Notes: generated from the letters alone by a model not told the origin. Numbered from the stretch's first letter, positions 10,978-23,010 are shown. The stretch: DNA of 64,000 nucleotides from Posidonia oceanica (GCA_037176725.1 JAZBRS010000029.1:127753001-127817000), one strand, 5' to 3'. Made by a program: numbers and translations.

Positions 10978-13710
10978 GACTTCGCTCCGTGCAGACGAAG
11001 TCCTTCGCCTACTTCCTCGTGCGAGGTCAGGCCTGCTTGCTCCCTCGTACGAGGACAAGCCCTGCTTGCCTCTGTGCGGACAGAGCCCCTGTCTGTTTCC
11101 TCGGGCGAGGATCAGACCTGCTTGTTTCCTCGTGCCAGGACAAGCCCTGTGCAGCTTCGTGTGGATGGAGTTCCCTATTTCCTCAGGCGAGGATCAGGCC
11201 CACTTATTCCTCGACCGAGGATAAGCGTATGCACGCCCCGCTTGCTTCCATGGGTGAGGACAAGCCTTTTTTTCCTTTCTTGTTTGCTTCCTCGAGCGAG
11301 GACAAGCTTTTTTTCTTTTCGTGTGACTTCGCTCCGTGCGGACGGGGTCCCGCCTGCTTGCTTCCTCGGGCGAGGACAAGCTTCTTTCTTCTTGCCTTCT
11401 ACGCGACTCCGCTCCGTGCGAACGGAGTCCCGCCTGCTTGCTTCCTTGGGCGAGGACAAGCCTTTTTTCTTTTCGCGTGACTTCGCTCCGTTCGGACGGG
11501 GTCCCGCATGCTTGCTTCCTCGAGCGAGGACAAGCTTCTTTCTTCTTGCCTTCTGTGCGACTCCGCTCCGTGCGGATGAAGTCCCGCCTACTTGCTTCCT
11601 CGGTCGAGGACAAGCCTTCTTTCTTTTCGCGTGACTTCGCTCCGTGTGGACGGGGTCCCGCCTACTTCCTTCCTCGGGTGAGGACAAGCTTCTTTCTTTT
11701 TGCCTTCTGCACGGCTCCGCTCCGTGCGAACAGAGTCCCACCTGCTTACTTCCTCGAGTGAGGACAAGCCTTTTTTCTTTTCACGTGACTTAGCTCCGTG
11801 CGGATGAAGTCCTGCCTACTTGCTTTCTCGGGCGAGGACAAGCTTCTTTCTTCTTGGCTTCTGCGCGACTTCGCTTCGTGCGGATGGGGTCCCACTTGCT
11901 TGCTTCCTCGGGCGAGGACAAGCCCGCTTGCTTCCTCGGGTGAGGACAAGCCCGCTTGCTTCCTCGTGTGTGGACAAGCCCCCCCTGCGACTTCGCTCCG
12001 TGCGGACGAAGTCCTTCCTGTTTCCTCGGGCGAGGATCCGGCCCGCTTGTTTCCTCGGCCAAGGACAAGCCCCCGAGTGACTTCGCTCCGTGCGGACGAA
12101 GTCCCTTGTCTGTTTCCTCGGGTGAGGATTAGACTGCTGCTTGCTTCCTCGGGCGAGGACAAGCCCCCTTTGGATTCTGTCTGTGCGAAATCCCCCGCTT
12201 GCTTCCTCGTGCGAGGACAAGCCCTGCTTGCCTCTGTGCGAACAAAGCCCCTGTCTGTTTCCTCAGGCGAGGATCAGACCCGCTTGTTTCCTCGTGTGAG
12301 GACAAGCCCTACGCAGCTCCGTGTGGATGGAGTTCCCTGTTTCCTCAGGCGAGAATCAGGCCCGCTTATTCCTCGACCGAGGATAAGCGTATGCGCGCCT
12401 CGCTTGCTTCCTCGGGTGAGGACAAGCCTTTTTTCCTTTCTTGTTTGCTTCCTCGGGCGAGGACAAGTCTTTTTTCTTTTCGCGTGACTTCGCTCCGTGC
12501 AAACGGGGTCTCGCCTGCTTGCTTCCTCGGGCGAGAACAAGCTTCTTTCTTCTTGCCTTCTGCACGACTCCGCTCCATGCGGACGGAGTCCCGCCTGCTT
12601 GCTTCCTCGGGCGAGGACAAGCCTTTTTTCTTTTCACGTGACTACGCTCCGTGCGGACGGGGTCCCACCTGCTTTCTTCCTCGGGCGAGGACAAGCTTCT
12701 TTCTTCTTGCCTTCTGCGTGACTCTACCTCGTGCGGACAGAGTCCCGCCTACTTGCTTCCTCGGGCGAGGACAAGCCTTTTTTCTTTTCGCATGACTTCG
12801 CTCCGTGCGGACGGGGTCCCGCCTGCTTGCTTCCTTGGGTGAGGACAAGCTTCATTCTTCTTCCCTTCTGCGTGACTCCGCTCTGTGTGGACGGAGTCCC
12901 GCCTGCTTGCTTCCTTGAGCGAGAACAAGCCTTTTATTTTCGCATGACTTCACTCCGTGCGGATGAAGTCCCGCCTGCTTGCTTCCTCAGGCGAGGACAA
13001 GCTTCTTTCTTCTTGTCTTCTATGCGACTCCACTCCGTGCGGACGGGGTCCCGCCTACTTGCTTCCTCAGGCAAGGACAAGCCCGCTTGCTTCCTCGTGC
13101 GAGGACAAGCCCTCCCCTGCGACTTTGCTCCGTGCGGACGAAGTCCTTCCTATTTCCTCGAGCGAGGATCAAGTCTGCTTGTTTCCCCGACCGGGGACAA
13201 GCCCCTGGGTGACTTCGCTCCGTGCGGACGAAGTCCCCTGTCTATTTCCTCAGGCGAGGATCAGACTGCTACTTGCTTCCTCGGGCGAGGACAAGCCACC
13301 TTTGGATTCCATCCATGCGGAATCCCCCGCTTGCTTCCTCGGATGAAGACAAGCCTTTTCCATCTCCGTCCACACGGAGGCCGCGCTTGCTTCCTTTGGC
13401 GAAGACAAGCTCTTTTCGGACCTCGTATGCTTGGAGTCCTTCCCTGTATCCTCGTGCGAGGATCAGCCCTTGCATGGCTTCGCTCCGAGTGGACGATGCC
13501 CACGCTTGCCTGCCCTCTTTCTTCCTTTCTTGCTTGCTTCCTCGGGCGAGCACAAGCTCTTCTCGGACCCCATATGCTCGAAGTCCTTCCCTGTATCCTC
13601 GTGCGAGGATCAGCCCTTGCTTGGCTTCGCTCCGGGCAGACGATGCCCACGCTTGCCTTCCCCCTTTCTCTTTCTTGGTTGCTTCCTCGGGCGAGAACAA
13701 GCTGCTTCTG
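10978..13710 (+). repeat. Element A: minisatellite of paired stem-loops (P and Q)
   Basis: Tandem array with a basic period of about 80 bp. Each unit has stem-loop P (outer stem GCTTG/CAAGC, inner stem TCCTCG/CGAGGA) and stem-loop Q (stem GACTTCG/CGAAGTC around CTCCGTGCGGA). Two spacer types alternate, one with TTTTTTCTTTTCGCG and one with CTTCTTTCTTCTTGCC, giving a dimeric higher-order repeat of about 160 bp. Stems vary between units but keep pairing. Long open frames across the array are by-products of the period and are not called as genes. Confidence 0.9.
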
Positions 13711-14179
13711 TTCCCCTGCGGGCTGGCAGCCCTAACTGCTCGGTCGACAACCATCAAATTGTCTAAACCCTTTGCTTGTTGGGCTAGCAGCCCTAACTGC
13801 TCGAATGCCAAGCCCGTCAGTCTTGTCAAGCGCCCCTTTTGTGAGCTCGGACTAATCACCGAACTCATGTGTTGCACTGCAGATTTCTTTGCATCCCTTC
13901 CACATCAGCACCGCATTCTTTTACTAACAACATTGCATGATAAATAACTGCATCGGCATGCATTGCATCTGCACTAACTTCTGCATTAGCATGCATTGCA
14001 TAGCATCAGCATTCACATCTGCACCTACATTATAGCTTCGAGTCATGATTTCCAATGCATCCACCGGGTAAATGACTCACGCCTACAGCAATTTGCGCTC
14101 CTGCCCGCGTCAGGTAGGGTGTCTTGTTTACCCTAAGCAGCGGTCTCGCTACGCTTGACCTCGTTCAGGGAGGGGCATC
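13711..14179 (+). other. Element A: terminal 3' untranslated region
   Basis: No gene. Two copies of a CAGCCCTAACTGCTCG motif (about 13727 and 13788), then a TGCATTGCATC-rich stretch. The last 130 bp, from GACTCACGCC (about 14074) to the polypurine tract, is conserved in A' and B and includes GGGTGTCTTGTTTACCCTAA. Confidence 0.6.
14167..14175 (+). promoter_or_regulatory. Polypurine tract of element A
   Basis: AGGGAGGGG directly upstream of CATC and the LTR start; primes plus-strand DNA synthesis. Same position and context as in B and A'. Confidence 0.85.
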
Positions 14180-15415
14180 TGTAGACACCCCATTCTGACA
14201 ACCTGGAAGTCGGTGGTTTCTCCTGCAAGCTTGTTTGGACTCTAGGATGGCTCTCTTTTTCAGACTAACCCATTTCTACCCAAAACCAAACCTAAAACCT
14301 TACCTAAACCCCAAAACTTTAGCCCAAGCCTTTTACACCTTTTTTTAACCATTTTAAGCCAAGGCCCAAGCCCATTTCAGCCTTTGGCCTCTTGGGTGAG
14401 TTGGACGCGTCCTGCACTAGCGTCCAACGCCCTGGAAGTTGCAGCAACTGCTCCGCCACCTTCGACTCACCTCCGGTCCACTCCACTGCCTGCACGCACT
14501 TACTACCGGTCTCCTCGGCCACTTACTCACCACTCCAAGCCATCCACTAGCTGCCAAGGCCGAGTAACTCCTCTACCACGGCGTCATCTCTGCCCCAGCC
14601 CCTTTCCCGCTCACTCCACCCTCACTGACTTCGGCCGCCTCCACCTGCCACCGTCGAGACTTCGGCGACCTTCTGACAAGCGGCTTGCCTCCACCTGACA
14701 ACCCTCGTGGCCTCCATACACCCAACTTCACCTGTCATGGCCTGCAAGCGCCTCTGCCACGCTTGCAACCTCTACCACCGATGGAGGAACCCATGCACCC
14801 ACCCAACAAAACAACCACCTTCTCCTCATTGCAGAACTCACCACACTTGCCCAAGAGAGAATTGAGCGTTACCAGAGTGAAGAGAGAACTCCCACCTTCC
14901 CTTCCAAGCATCTAGTCGCTTCCCCCGAGCTCCCAGCACGTCCTGCAACCTCGCCGGAGTCCGCCTGCCGCAAACTTCCACAGCGCCGGTGAAGGGTGCG
15001 AACAGCCATCTTAAGCCGCGGTAAGGTTGGTTTTCGATCCCCGTAGCTCATGCATGAGTGTGTGAATGTCTCTAGATGCTTTACATGCCTTCTTGCACAG
15101 CACACACCCCTCCCCGCCTTGGTTTTCCAGCCGCGAGGAGGAGGAGGTGGGTGGAGCAATCCACCCACCTATCTCCGGCACCAAGCATACCATCATACTT
15201 GTTATCGGTCACACTTGCTTACTAGCAAGTTTGTTTGAAGTTTCGGATCGATTTGGCCGCTGTTCTTGGTTAGGAGGTTCGTCGCTTTGTTGGACGTCCA
15301 GGCTGGTTCATCCAACGTTGGACGCGGCAATAGCCAGCATCCAACACCCTGATATGCCTTATCTTCTTTTGCTTTTGCTTTGAAGCTTGCCATGCTTTGC
15401 TGTTGCTTGCCTTTT
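14180..15415 (+). mobile_element. Element A: 3' LTR, 5' portion only
   Basis: Begins TGTAGACACCCC right after the polypurine tract. It contains C-rich leader-like sequence resembling other LTRs here and runs without a visible end into the inverted LTR of A'. The right border is approximate and is placed where TTTTGCTTTTGCTTTG-type sequence flips to its inverse orientation. No gene is supported. Confidence 0.6.
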
Positions 15416-18101
15416 ATGAAAATGATGCAAGCGATAAGAAAAAGAAGGTGCGAAAAATGGTGCAATGCAATATGCAAAAATTGTGCGGAAAATGATGCAA
15501 AAGCGGCACGAAAAACGATGCAGAAGTGGCACAGAAAACGATGCAAAAGCAGTACAGAAAACGATGCAGAAGCAGCACAGAAAACGATGCAAAAGCAGTG
15601 CGGAAAACGATGCAAGCGGTGTGGAAAACGATGCAAGCGATGCGAAGGCAGTGCGGAAAACGAGGCAAGCAAGCGGCATGCAAATAAAGGCGCAAAAAAT
15701 GATGCAATCCAATACACGAAAACGGTGTGGGAAATGGTGTAGATGCAATATACAGAAGAAGGCACGAAAAACGAGGCGAGCAAAGGGAGACAATGGCCAC
15801 TGACTGGCCTATAGTGGAGATCGCCAGTCTTCTGGGCAGCCAGGCTGGTTGCCTGTAGCATAGGCGGTAGCTCAGGTCGCCCACAGAGGCGACAGCCAAG
15901 CCCTGCAGATTCCAGACAGTAGTTTCGTCACCCCGGTGAAGCTAGCAAACTCGACTAAAACTGGAAAGCGAATGCATGACAGTGCAGAGGATGTGCCAAG
16001 GAACGAAACTGCATAAACAGAAAACGAAACAGCCTCGACGCAAGGCGGCAAAACGGCGGCTGAGGGGCTGCCTAAAACAGGGTTGAGTCGCCGATCACAA
16101 AGGTGGCTACGTAAGTCGCCTCCCTGACTGGCGACAGCCATGTTACAGACCACCCAAACCAGCAAACTCATTCAAGAGATTGAGGCATGCAAATGACTTT
16201 GAAACATGCAAATGATTACATGAAATTAAAGATGGCATACTAGGGAGTGCATGCATGCTAACAGATGCGAAAATGGATGCATGGGTCGCCAGTTACAACG
16301 GCCCAAAGTTGGCCGAAAAAACTGTCGGAGTTTGCAGGTGAGTCGCCGCCATCGGCGGCGGCTCAAGCTGCAAACCCGTGTTCCAGACAGCCAACTTCTG
16401 GGCTAGATCTGGAACCCATGCAATGCAAGAAATTAAAACTAATGATGCGAACCTGCAAAAGAAACATTCACGAATGCATAGAAATTAATAGCGAGCCAAA
16501 CGGAGGTCTGGACAATGAGGTACACCGGCGCAAAGTCGGGCTGACGGTCTGCTAAGTTGCAGTCAGTCGCCCCTTGCAAAGGCGGCTGGGACTGCAACCC
16601 AACTGACTGGACAGCCGACTTTGGAGCCAAGCCCCACTCCTGACACACAAACAAACAGAGATGCAAATATACAAGCATAAAGAGTAAACATCCACGCATG
16701 CATAGCAATAAACAGAAGGGGAAACGGTGGCTTCTGCCGCCAGGGAGGTCGACCCAAAGTCGAGCCGACGACAGCTACGCCGTGCAGCTAGTCACCGCCC
16801 TAGGCGACGCCCAAACCTCGAAGTCCTGCGGACTTCGCCGGCGAGCTGTGCTCTCCACGCGACAAGAAAAGGTCCACCGATGATCGAGGAACGTCCACGA
16901 CATTCCCCCAATCCCAACCATGCCTTTGGCTTGGTGCGAGGTGGACCAGATTGGTCTACCCACCTCTACCCGATTTGCGACGCCGTGACCGCCGGAAGTC
17001 GGTCGCTCGCGCGGCCAACAGCCCGAAGGCTAGGCTAGGAAGCTCCGTGGCATCGAGGCAGAGGGCAAAAGGTGCATGTCGAACGCGGAGAGGGGCCAAC
17101 GCCCCTTTTTCAACCTCGAACGAGGCTCGCCGGAGATGCAAAGCCACCACAGCCGTTAAGGCGGCTGAGGGTGCGAAAGGAAGCACCGCCACCGTGGCTG
17201 CAAGGGGAGGAGGTCCGAAAACGTTCCCGAACCCTCAGAAGCTAGCTGGGATCAGAGATCCTACCTCAAATCGCTCGCCGGAGTTGCGGCCAAGGAGGTG
17301 GACGATGCTGCACCGCCGCGACTTTGGAGGCGAACGGCAGGCGAAGGAGGGCACGATGGAGCTCGCGGAAGGTTGGGTTCTGCTCTCTGGTTATCCGAGA
17401 AGACAAGGGAACTCTCGGCTCTCTCTTGCGGTTGCTGGATTGCAAACGCGGCCCGGTCAAAGGTTGCTGTGTGCGATGGTTTTGTTCGAAAAGGAGAGAC
17501 AAGGGCAGAGGTGATGGCTGGCAGAGGCAGTGGCAGGGAGCTCTGTCAGGGGCTGTGAGGGCGTGGAAGGCGAGGCTTGTCAGAGGCAGTGGCAGGGAGG
17601 ATGACGAGGTCGTCGATGACAGGCGGTGGTAGGAGAAATTGGCGAAGTGGCAGTGAGACGCTCAGTCTGCGGAAAGCACGTTGGCGAACGACGGAGACCG
17701 GTGGTAGGGAGTTACTCGCTTTGGCGCGTAGTGCTTGGCCGTAGCGGTGAGTAACTCCGGAGGGGATGGGCATGGAAGGCAGTGACGACCGGCGGTGGCC
17801 GCGAGCAAACTTGCTCAGTCAGCAATTTACAGTCTCAGTCGCCTATTGCCTTTACGACTAATCCAATCGCCGCTTGGGAGAGCGACAAACTTTAGTTGCC
17901 TGTGCAAGAGGCGCCTAACACTGTAAGTCAAAGACCAAGCTGCCAAAGGGCTTGGGCTTAGGTAATGGTTGTAATAATGAAATGGGCTTGAGTTTTGGGT
18001 GGTTTTGGGTTAGGTTTGGGTTAGGATTCCGTAATGCTCTCCTCTGAGCCAACCTCCAGCAAATTTCTACCTATAATGCCTATCAAAACGGGGTGTCTAC
18101 A
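15416..18101 (-). mobile_element. Element A': 3' LTR, minus strand, 5' portion
   Basis: Read on the minus strand it begins TGTAGACACCCCG at 18101, just after the polypurine tract of A'. It contains GGCGAC/GTCGCC-rich blocks, a C-rich leader-like region (about 16.75-17.8 kb) and a short tandem array. Its end is not found; it meets the plus-strand LTR of A near 15.4 kb. No gene is supported. Confidence 0.6.
15455..15700 (-). repeat. Short tandem array inside LTR of A'
   Basis: About eight loose units, several of 23 bp, built on CGATGCAAAAGCAGTRCRG plus AAAA. On the minus strand this resembles the GTTTTGCATGCC/GGCACC array inside the B LTRs, so the two arrays occupy comparable LTR positions. 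Confidence 0.7.
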
Positions 18102-18590
18102 GATGCTCCTCCCTGAGCAAGGTCAAGCGAAGCGAGACTGTGGCTCAGGGTAAACAAGACACCCCGCCTGACAACGGCGAGAGCGCAGAGGCTATAGGCA
18201 TGAATCACTTACCCGACGGATGCACCGGAAATCATGACTCACTGCCACGATGCGAGATGCAGATGCAGATGCGGATGCTGATGCAATGCATGCTAATGCG
18301 ATTATCTACCACACAATGCTATGTTGAAGGGATGCAATGCTGATGTGAAAGGATGCTAAGAAGGCTGCAATGCAATGCAGAAATTTGGCGGTTAAACCAA
18401 ATTTGCGCAAAAAGGGGCGCCAGACAAGATTAACGGGCTTGACGTCCAGGCAGTTGGGGCTGTCAGCCCGAAGAGGGGCAAGCGGGTCGATGGAAGCCGC
18501 ACGGAGGGGCATAAATCTGAAACACGCGAGAAGAGGAACATCCCCTCCTGCCGAACTGGAAAGTAAACAAAAACAAAAGGAAAAACAAAA
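18102..18590 (-). other. Element A': terminal 3' untranslated region with polypurine tract
   Basis: Reverse complement of a region conserved with A and B. The tract AGGGAGGAG (18106-18114, minus) precedes CATC and the LTR start. CGATGCGAGATGCAGATGC-like sequence lies near 18250-18360. No gene. Confidence 0.7.
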
Positions 18591-20045
18591 GCAAAGCTGA
18601 TCCTCGCGCGAGGAACAACAAAAGACTCCATGCACACGGAGTCGAACAAAAGCTTGTCCTCGCCCGAGGAAGCAAGCGGGCCTGTCCTCGCATGAGGAAG
18701 CAGGTGGGGGACTTCGTCCACATGGAGCGAAGCCGCCAAAGGGGTGCTTGTCCTCGCCCGAGGAAGCAAGCAGGTGGGACTCCGTTCATACGGAGCAGAG
18801 TCACGCGAAAAGAAAAAAGGCTTGTCCTCATCCGAGGAAGCAAGCAGGAGGGGAAGAAGAAAGAAGCTTGTCCTTGCCTGAGGAAGCAAGCAGGCGGGAC
18901 TCCGTCCGCATGGAGCGGAGTCACACGAAAAGAAAAAAAAGGCTTGTTCTCACTTGAGGAAGCAAGCAGGAGGGGAAGAAGAAAGAGGCTTGTCCTCGCC
19001 CGAGGAAGCAAGCGGGCCTGTCCTCGCACGAGGAAGCAGGCGGGGGACTTCGTCTGCATGGAGCGAAGCCGCCAAAGGGGTGCTTGTCCTCGCCCAAGAA
19101 AGCAAGTGGGCCTGTCCTCGCACGAGGAAGCAAGCAGGGGACACCGTGCACCAAACGGGGTCACCCAAAAGAAGAAAAAGGAAAAAGGAGGCTTGTCCTC
19201 GCACGAGGAAGCAAGCGCAGGTTCCGTGCGAACGGAACCGAGCAAAGGCTTGTCCTCGCACAAGGAAGCAAGCGGGGGACTCCGTGCGGATGGAGCCGAA
19301 GGGGCTTGTCCTCACCTGAGGAAGCAAGCGGGCCTAACCTCGCACGAGGAAATAGGCAGGGGACTTCGTTCACACCAAACGGAGTCACCCACGAGGGGCT
19401 TGTCCTCGCATGAGGAAACAAGCGAGCTGATCATCGCACGAGGAAGCAGACAGAAGATTCCGTTTGCACCAAACAGGGTCTCCCAAAGGGGGGCTTGTCC
19501 TTGGCCGAGGAAGCAAGTGGGCCTAACCTCGCACGAGGAAACAGGTAGGGGGACTTCGTTCGCACCAAACGAAGTCGCCAAGGGATGCTTGTCCTCGCCC
19601 GAGGAAGCAAGCCGGCCTATCCTCGCACAAGGAAGTAGGCGAGGGACTTCGTCTGCATGGAGCAAAGCCGCCAAAGGGTGCTTGTCCTCGCCTGAGGAAG
19701 CAAGCAGGGCCTAACCTCGCACGAGGAAACAGGCGGGGACTTCGTCCACATGGAGCGAAGTCGCCAGGGGGCGCGCATAGGCTTGTCCTTAGCCGAGGAA
19801 CAAGCGGGCCTGATCCTCGCACGAGGAAATAGGCAGAAACTCCGTCCACACGGAGCCTGCGCTAGGGCTTGTCCTCGCACGAGGAAACAAGCAGGCCTGA
19901 CCTCGCACGAGGAAACAGGCAAAAGACTCTGTCCGCACAGAGCCGAGCAAAGGCTTGCCCTCGTACGAGGGAACAAGCAGGCCTGGCCTCGCACGAGGCA
20001 GTAGGCAGAGGACTTCGTCCGCACGGAGTGAAGTCGCACAAAGAG
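18591..20045 (-). repeat. Element A': minisatellite of paired stem-loops, minus strand
   Basis: Same P and Q stem-loop units as in A, in reverse orientation, about half as long. Variant stems that still pair include GGTTCCG/CGGAACC (19220-19239), CCCTCG/CGAGGG (19958-19971) and CTCTGT/ACAGAG (near 19927-19942). The long open plus-strand frame at 18692-19714 only reflects the repeat. Confidence 0.9.
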
Positions 20046-20553
20046 AAAAGAAAAGGGAAAGGGGAGCGATACCGCAGGGCAGCAAAAAAAGATGCCCCTG
20101 GTATCAAGAATGATACCAGGGGGTAGCTGAAGCGTCCCTGGCATCGAGAAAGTAAGGAAATGCAGACAAAACTAACGTGTTTGCCAAACGAGTAGTTAGG
20201 GGTACCAACCCGGAGGATGATCCAGGCAGGATGTGCTGCAGTCTTGCTTGCTTTGGCGACGTGGGTCTGCTGAGATTCCGGTGCGCTGCTTAGTTGCTGA
20301 GGAGGCTTTGCCTGCGGCTCCTTTGTGCTGAGAGTCCTGGTTGCTGCTTCCAACTCTCTGAAGTGCTTTGATGTGTTTCCTACAGCATCCTGGTAGGAAC
20401 AGATATGCAAAATGCGGGGCATGCGACACAATCTAATGATAGGAAACATCTTTGCATTGATTGAACTTTGATTACATGCCTATGCCAAGCCAAAAGTTAC
20501 AGCATGATTCAAAAAGACTGAAAGCAGGCAGCTGCACAGATGTCCTAGCTGAT
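20046..20553 (-). other. Element A': spacer between ORF2 and array
   Basis: Holds the hairpin at 20095-20122, the conserved ACTACTCGTTTGGCAAACAC segment (about 20175-20195, minus) and the ORF2 terminator-like stretch (GTAATCAAAGTTCAATCAAT, near 20456-20476). No gene. Confidence 0.55.
20095..20122 (-). other. Conserved palindromic hairpin upstream of the array (A')
   Basis: A perfect 12-bp stem, CCCCTGGTATCA paired with TGATACCAGGGG, loop of 4, followed on the minus strand by GCATCTTTTTTT. It has the same position relative to ORF2 and the array as in A and B. Confidence 0.8.
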
Positions 20554-21747
20554 TCAGGCCTTCTTGGACTTCCTGGAGTCAGGGAACTGAGGGGTGCTAG
20601 GCGGGATCTCGCTGATGGGCCAGAGTCCCTACACCTCAGTGATATATTCAGGAGTGCATCCTAGGCCTCTGGCAGCTGCAATGTCCGTTGACTTCACCCC
20701 ATGTTGCATCTGGTCAGCTAATTCTGTTGTGGCAGCAGCTGAGCTGAGAGGATAAGCCTGCAGGAGCCTCGGTGCTGTGCTATCAACAAAGGCGCCTTGC
20801 ACGAAGCCAAACTGCCGCATAACCAGGATGGGGTGGTACTCTACGCCCCCGGTGAATCTTGGCAACACCACGAGTCGCATGTCGCAGGCGCCAAAGAAGA
20901 CAATGAATGGCTCGGCTATGGATGGAATGATTCGCCAAGTTACCACAACATCCGTCAGCTCAGACAGCTTCTTGTATTCCTCTGGAACGCCTTTGATGGT
21001 CCTTGCATGGCCGCTGCTGTAGTATGCCTCGATGGCGTGCCTCTGGGGGTGCATGATATCCAACTCTAGGTGTGCAGCTAGCCAAATCTGCACGAGTGCT
21101 CCGCAGCCGTGGAAGTGACGGCAGCGGTGTGCAACACGGTCCAGCCCGTGATATGTCTCTGCTAGGATGACTGGTACCAGGTCAATCTGCCAGGTCGCTA
21201 CTACAAGTCCAATCTCAGCAATCTCGATTGCAACTGTCATCCGGCCATGCGTGAAAATCAGCTCGCCTAGAAAGCGGGTGACAAATCCCCAGAGCCACAG
21301 CTCGTCTCCGAGTTCAGCACGCTTTTCCATAATCTCATCAAAGTATGCTAGGCGAAGCATGGGCGTGGGCCCGCTGGTGCAGATTAGTCTTTGCTAGCAG
21401 CTTTTCGCAGAGAGCCCAGATAGTTGGCTCAAGGCTACAATGTACTTGTCACGCCTTACGAAAACAGTTGGCCCCATGAGCCAGGAGAAGCCGCAGATCT
21501 GGCGCACTTCCTCCAGTGTGGGTGTCAACTCTATCCTACCAAAGCGGAAGACGTGGTGCACCGATTTCCAGAACCTTGCAGCAGCGCACAGGAGATGCCA
21601 GCTCACCTCGACGTCCGCAACCTTCAGAAGCTTAGAGGGTATGCCCTAGGTGCACAGCTTCTCGCAATCATCCTCTGTGAGCTTGCCAACCCACTCTCGT
21701 AGGGTTCTAGAGCAATGCATGGGGGTCACTAGAGTAGGGTAACCCAT
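20554..21747 (-). pseudogene. Element A' ORF2: plant mobile domain / DUF7745-like protein, decayed
   Basis: Minus-strand ORF of 398 codons starting MGYPTLVTPMHC at 21747 and ending at a TGA at 20554-20556. Blocks: LLCAAARFWKSVHHVF, LTPTLEEVRQICGF, WGFVTRFLGELIF, PVILAETYHGLDRVAHRC, ALVQIWLAAHLEL and YHPILVMRQFGF. There is no frameshift; three premature stops (about 21657, 21391 and 20629) are TAG where sister copies have Trp or Gln. It is intronless: LVQIWLAA reads straight through the site where the 61-62 kb homologue has an intron. Putative acceptor TACAG/GTACCT lies about 50 bp upstream of the start. Confidence 0.78.
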
Positions 21748-22599
21748 TACACGAGAGGGAGAATGCGGACAGCTGGTGCAGGATCTGCAGGTACCTGTAG
21801 CCAAACGTGCAGCTTGTCAAATCAGATACAGGCATATAACCACTGGCTGATGAAGGGGCATATTTCAATGATAGCAAAGCAGTTAGACAGGTCCAACAGT
21901 TGGCAGTCAAAATGTAGGTATTAAGCATATTCAAGCAAGCAATGATTCTGTCTGCACAGGAGGCAGTTGATGGGAGCTCTAGACCAGCGTAGCTTGAAGG
22001 CAGTCAACACGTGCTTGACAGAAGTATTATCTCAATGCTGGGGCCAAGTATTGCAGAGCGGGATGATAGGAAGGGAGAAAGATTGATGCTGTGCAGGTGT
22101 GCATGCTATATGATTGTTATGCATAGATACGTGCATGATTTATGATAGATGTTGTGGCCCTCAGTATATGGAGTGCTTTAGCGCCTGCTGCAGAGGAAGA
22201 AAGTGGTCCCTGACTCACTGGACTCTATTCAAACTCCTAACTTGATGGTGGTGCTCTAGGAAAGGTATTTGCAATGCGGGGGTGGTGGTGTAGTGAGGAC
22301 AGGCTCCATGCCAAACTCTCAAGGACCTACACCTATTCTTTTCATTTTTTTGCTCTTTTTGCTCCCTCATAGGCGTGTAGGTTTCCCCTATCCCTAACTT
22401 GGAGGTAATGGGCACCTGGTTGGAAGCTGGGGAGCTGCTTGCTAGGCAGGGGTGGCTAGGCCCTGCGAGACTTGTAGGTTTGCCAGGCGTTCGGCTCCTC
22501 TCTAAGGAAAGTTGGAGGGACGAGGTTACGCCACACGCCTCTATCTCTAGGGCCTACTTCTGTCTTCGCCTTCTATTTGCCTCTTTTCTTTTATGCCCA
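21748..22599 (-). other. Element A': untranslated region upstream of ORF2, cut by element C
   Basis: Reverse complement of the A region 8.1-9.2 kb, including the conserved TAGGTGTAGGTCC block near 22320. At 22599/22600 it is interrupted by the C LTR; the pol part of A' is not in the window. No gene is seen. Confidence 0.75.
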
Positions 22600-22845
22600 T
22601 GTATAGACACCCCAAATCTGGAAGTCAAGCGGCAGTTGTTTGCTCCCAGAAGCACGCGGACGAGGCGGCCCCGACCTTTTCTTGAAACCCCAAACCCAAA
22701 CCCACCAAAACTCCACCAATCACATCCCAATACATCCACTACCACAAATACCCCAAAACCTTAGCCTTGGATGGTCCATGAACCAGAGAAGCAGGATCAG
22801 AAGGTGAGGCAGCTACTGACGGGATCACTCTCGCATCTAGCTCCC

Positions 22846-23010
22846 GCGTGGCACTCCCGCGTGTTTTCCTGCATCAGTGGCAAAAACTGACACTCAGACA
22901 CCTACGTAGAGCTCCCGTGTGGCGCTCCCGCTTGTTGTCCTGTGTCAGTAGCGAAAACTGACAGACTGACACTCGCGCCGAGCTCCAGCATTTTGTCCTG
23001 CGTCAATGGC
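22846..23010 (+). repeat. Upstream repeats in U3 of element C
   Basis: Three imperfect units of about 65-75 bp with AGCTCCCGCGTGGC and a CAGTGGCAAAAACTGAC part, 200-370 bp before the TATA box. Position and tandem layout suggest enhancer repeats. CTCCCGC motifs also occur at 60.9 and 62.74-62.77 kb. Confidence 0.65.

Noticed and set aside
12731..13735. Long open frame of 334 codons through the A array
   Set aside because: The reading follows the period of the minisatellite, is open in several frames on both strands, and has only Arg/Ser/Pro repeat peptides.
15202..15861. Minus-strand open frame of 219 codons with Phe/His/Arg repeats
   Set aside because: It crosses the short tandem array in the A' LTR; same artefact.
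16951..17558. Open frames with Arg/Gly/Ala-rich products in the A' LTR
   Set aside because: GC-rich LTR leader; no conserved motif, and the sense direction of this LTR is minus.
18692..19714. Open frame of 340 codons on the plus strand through the A' array
   Set aside because: Same reason: it is the reverse face of the hairpin repeat, with repeated SSPEEAS-like peptides and no start context.
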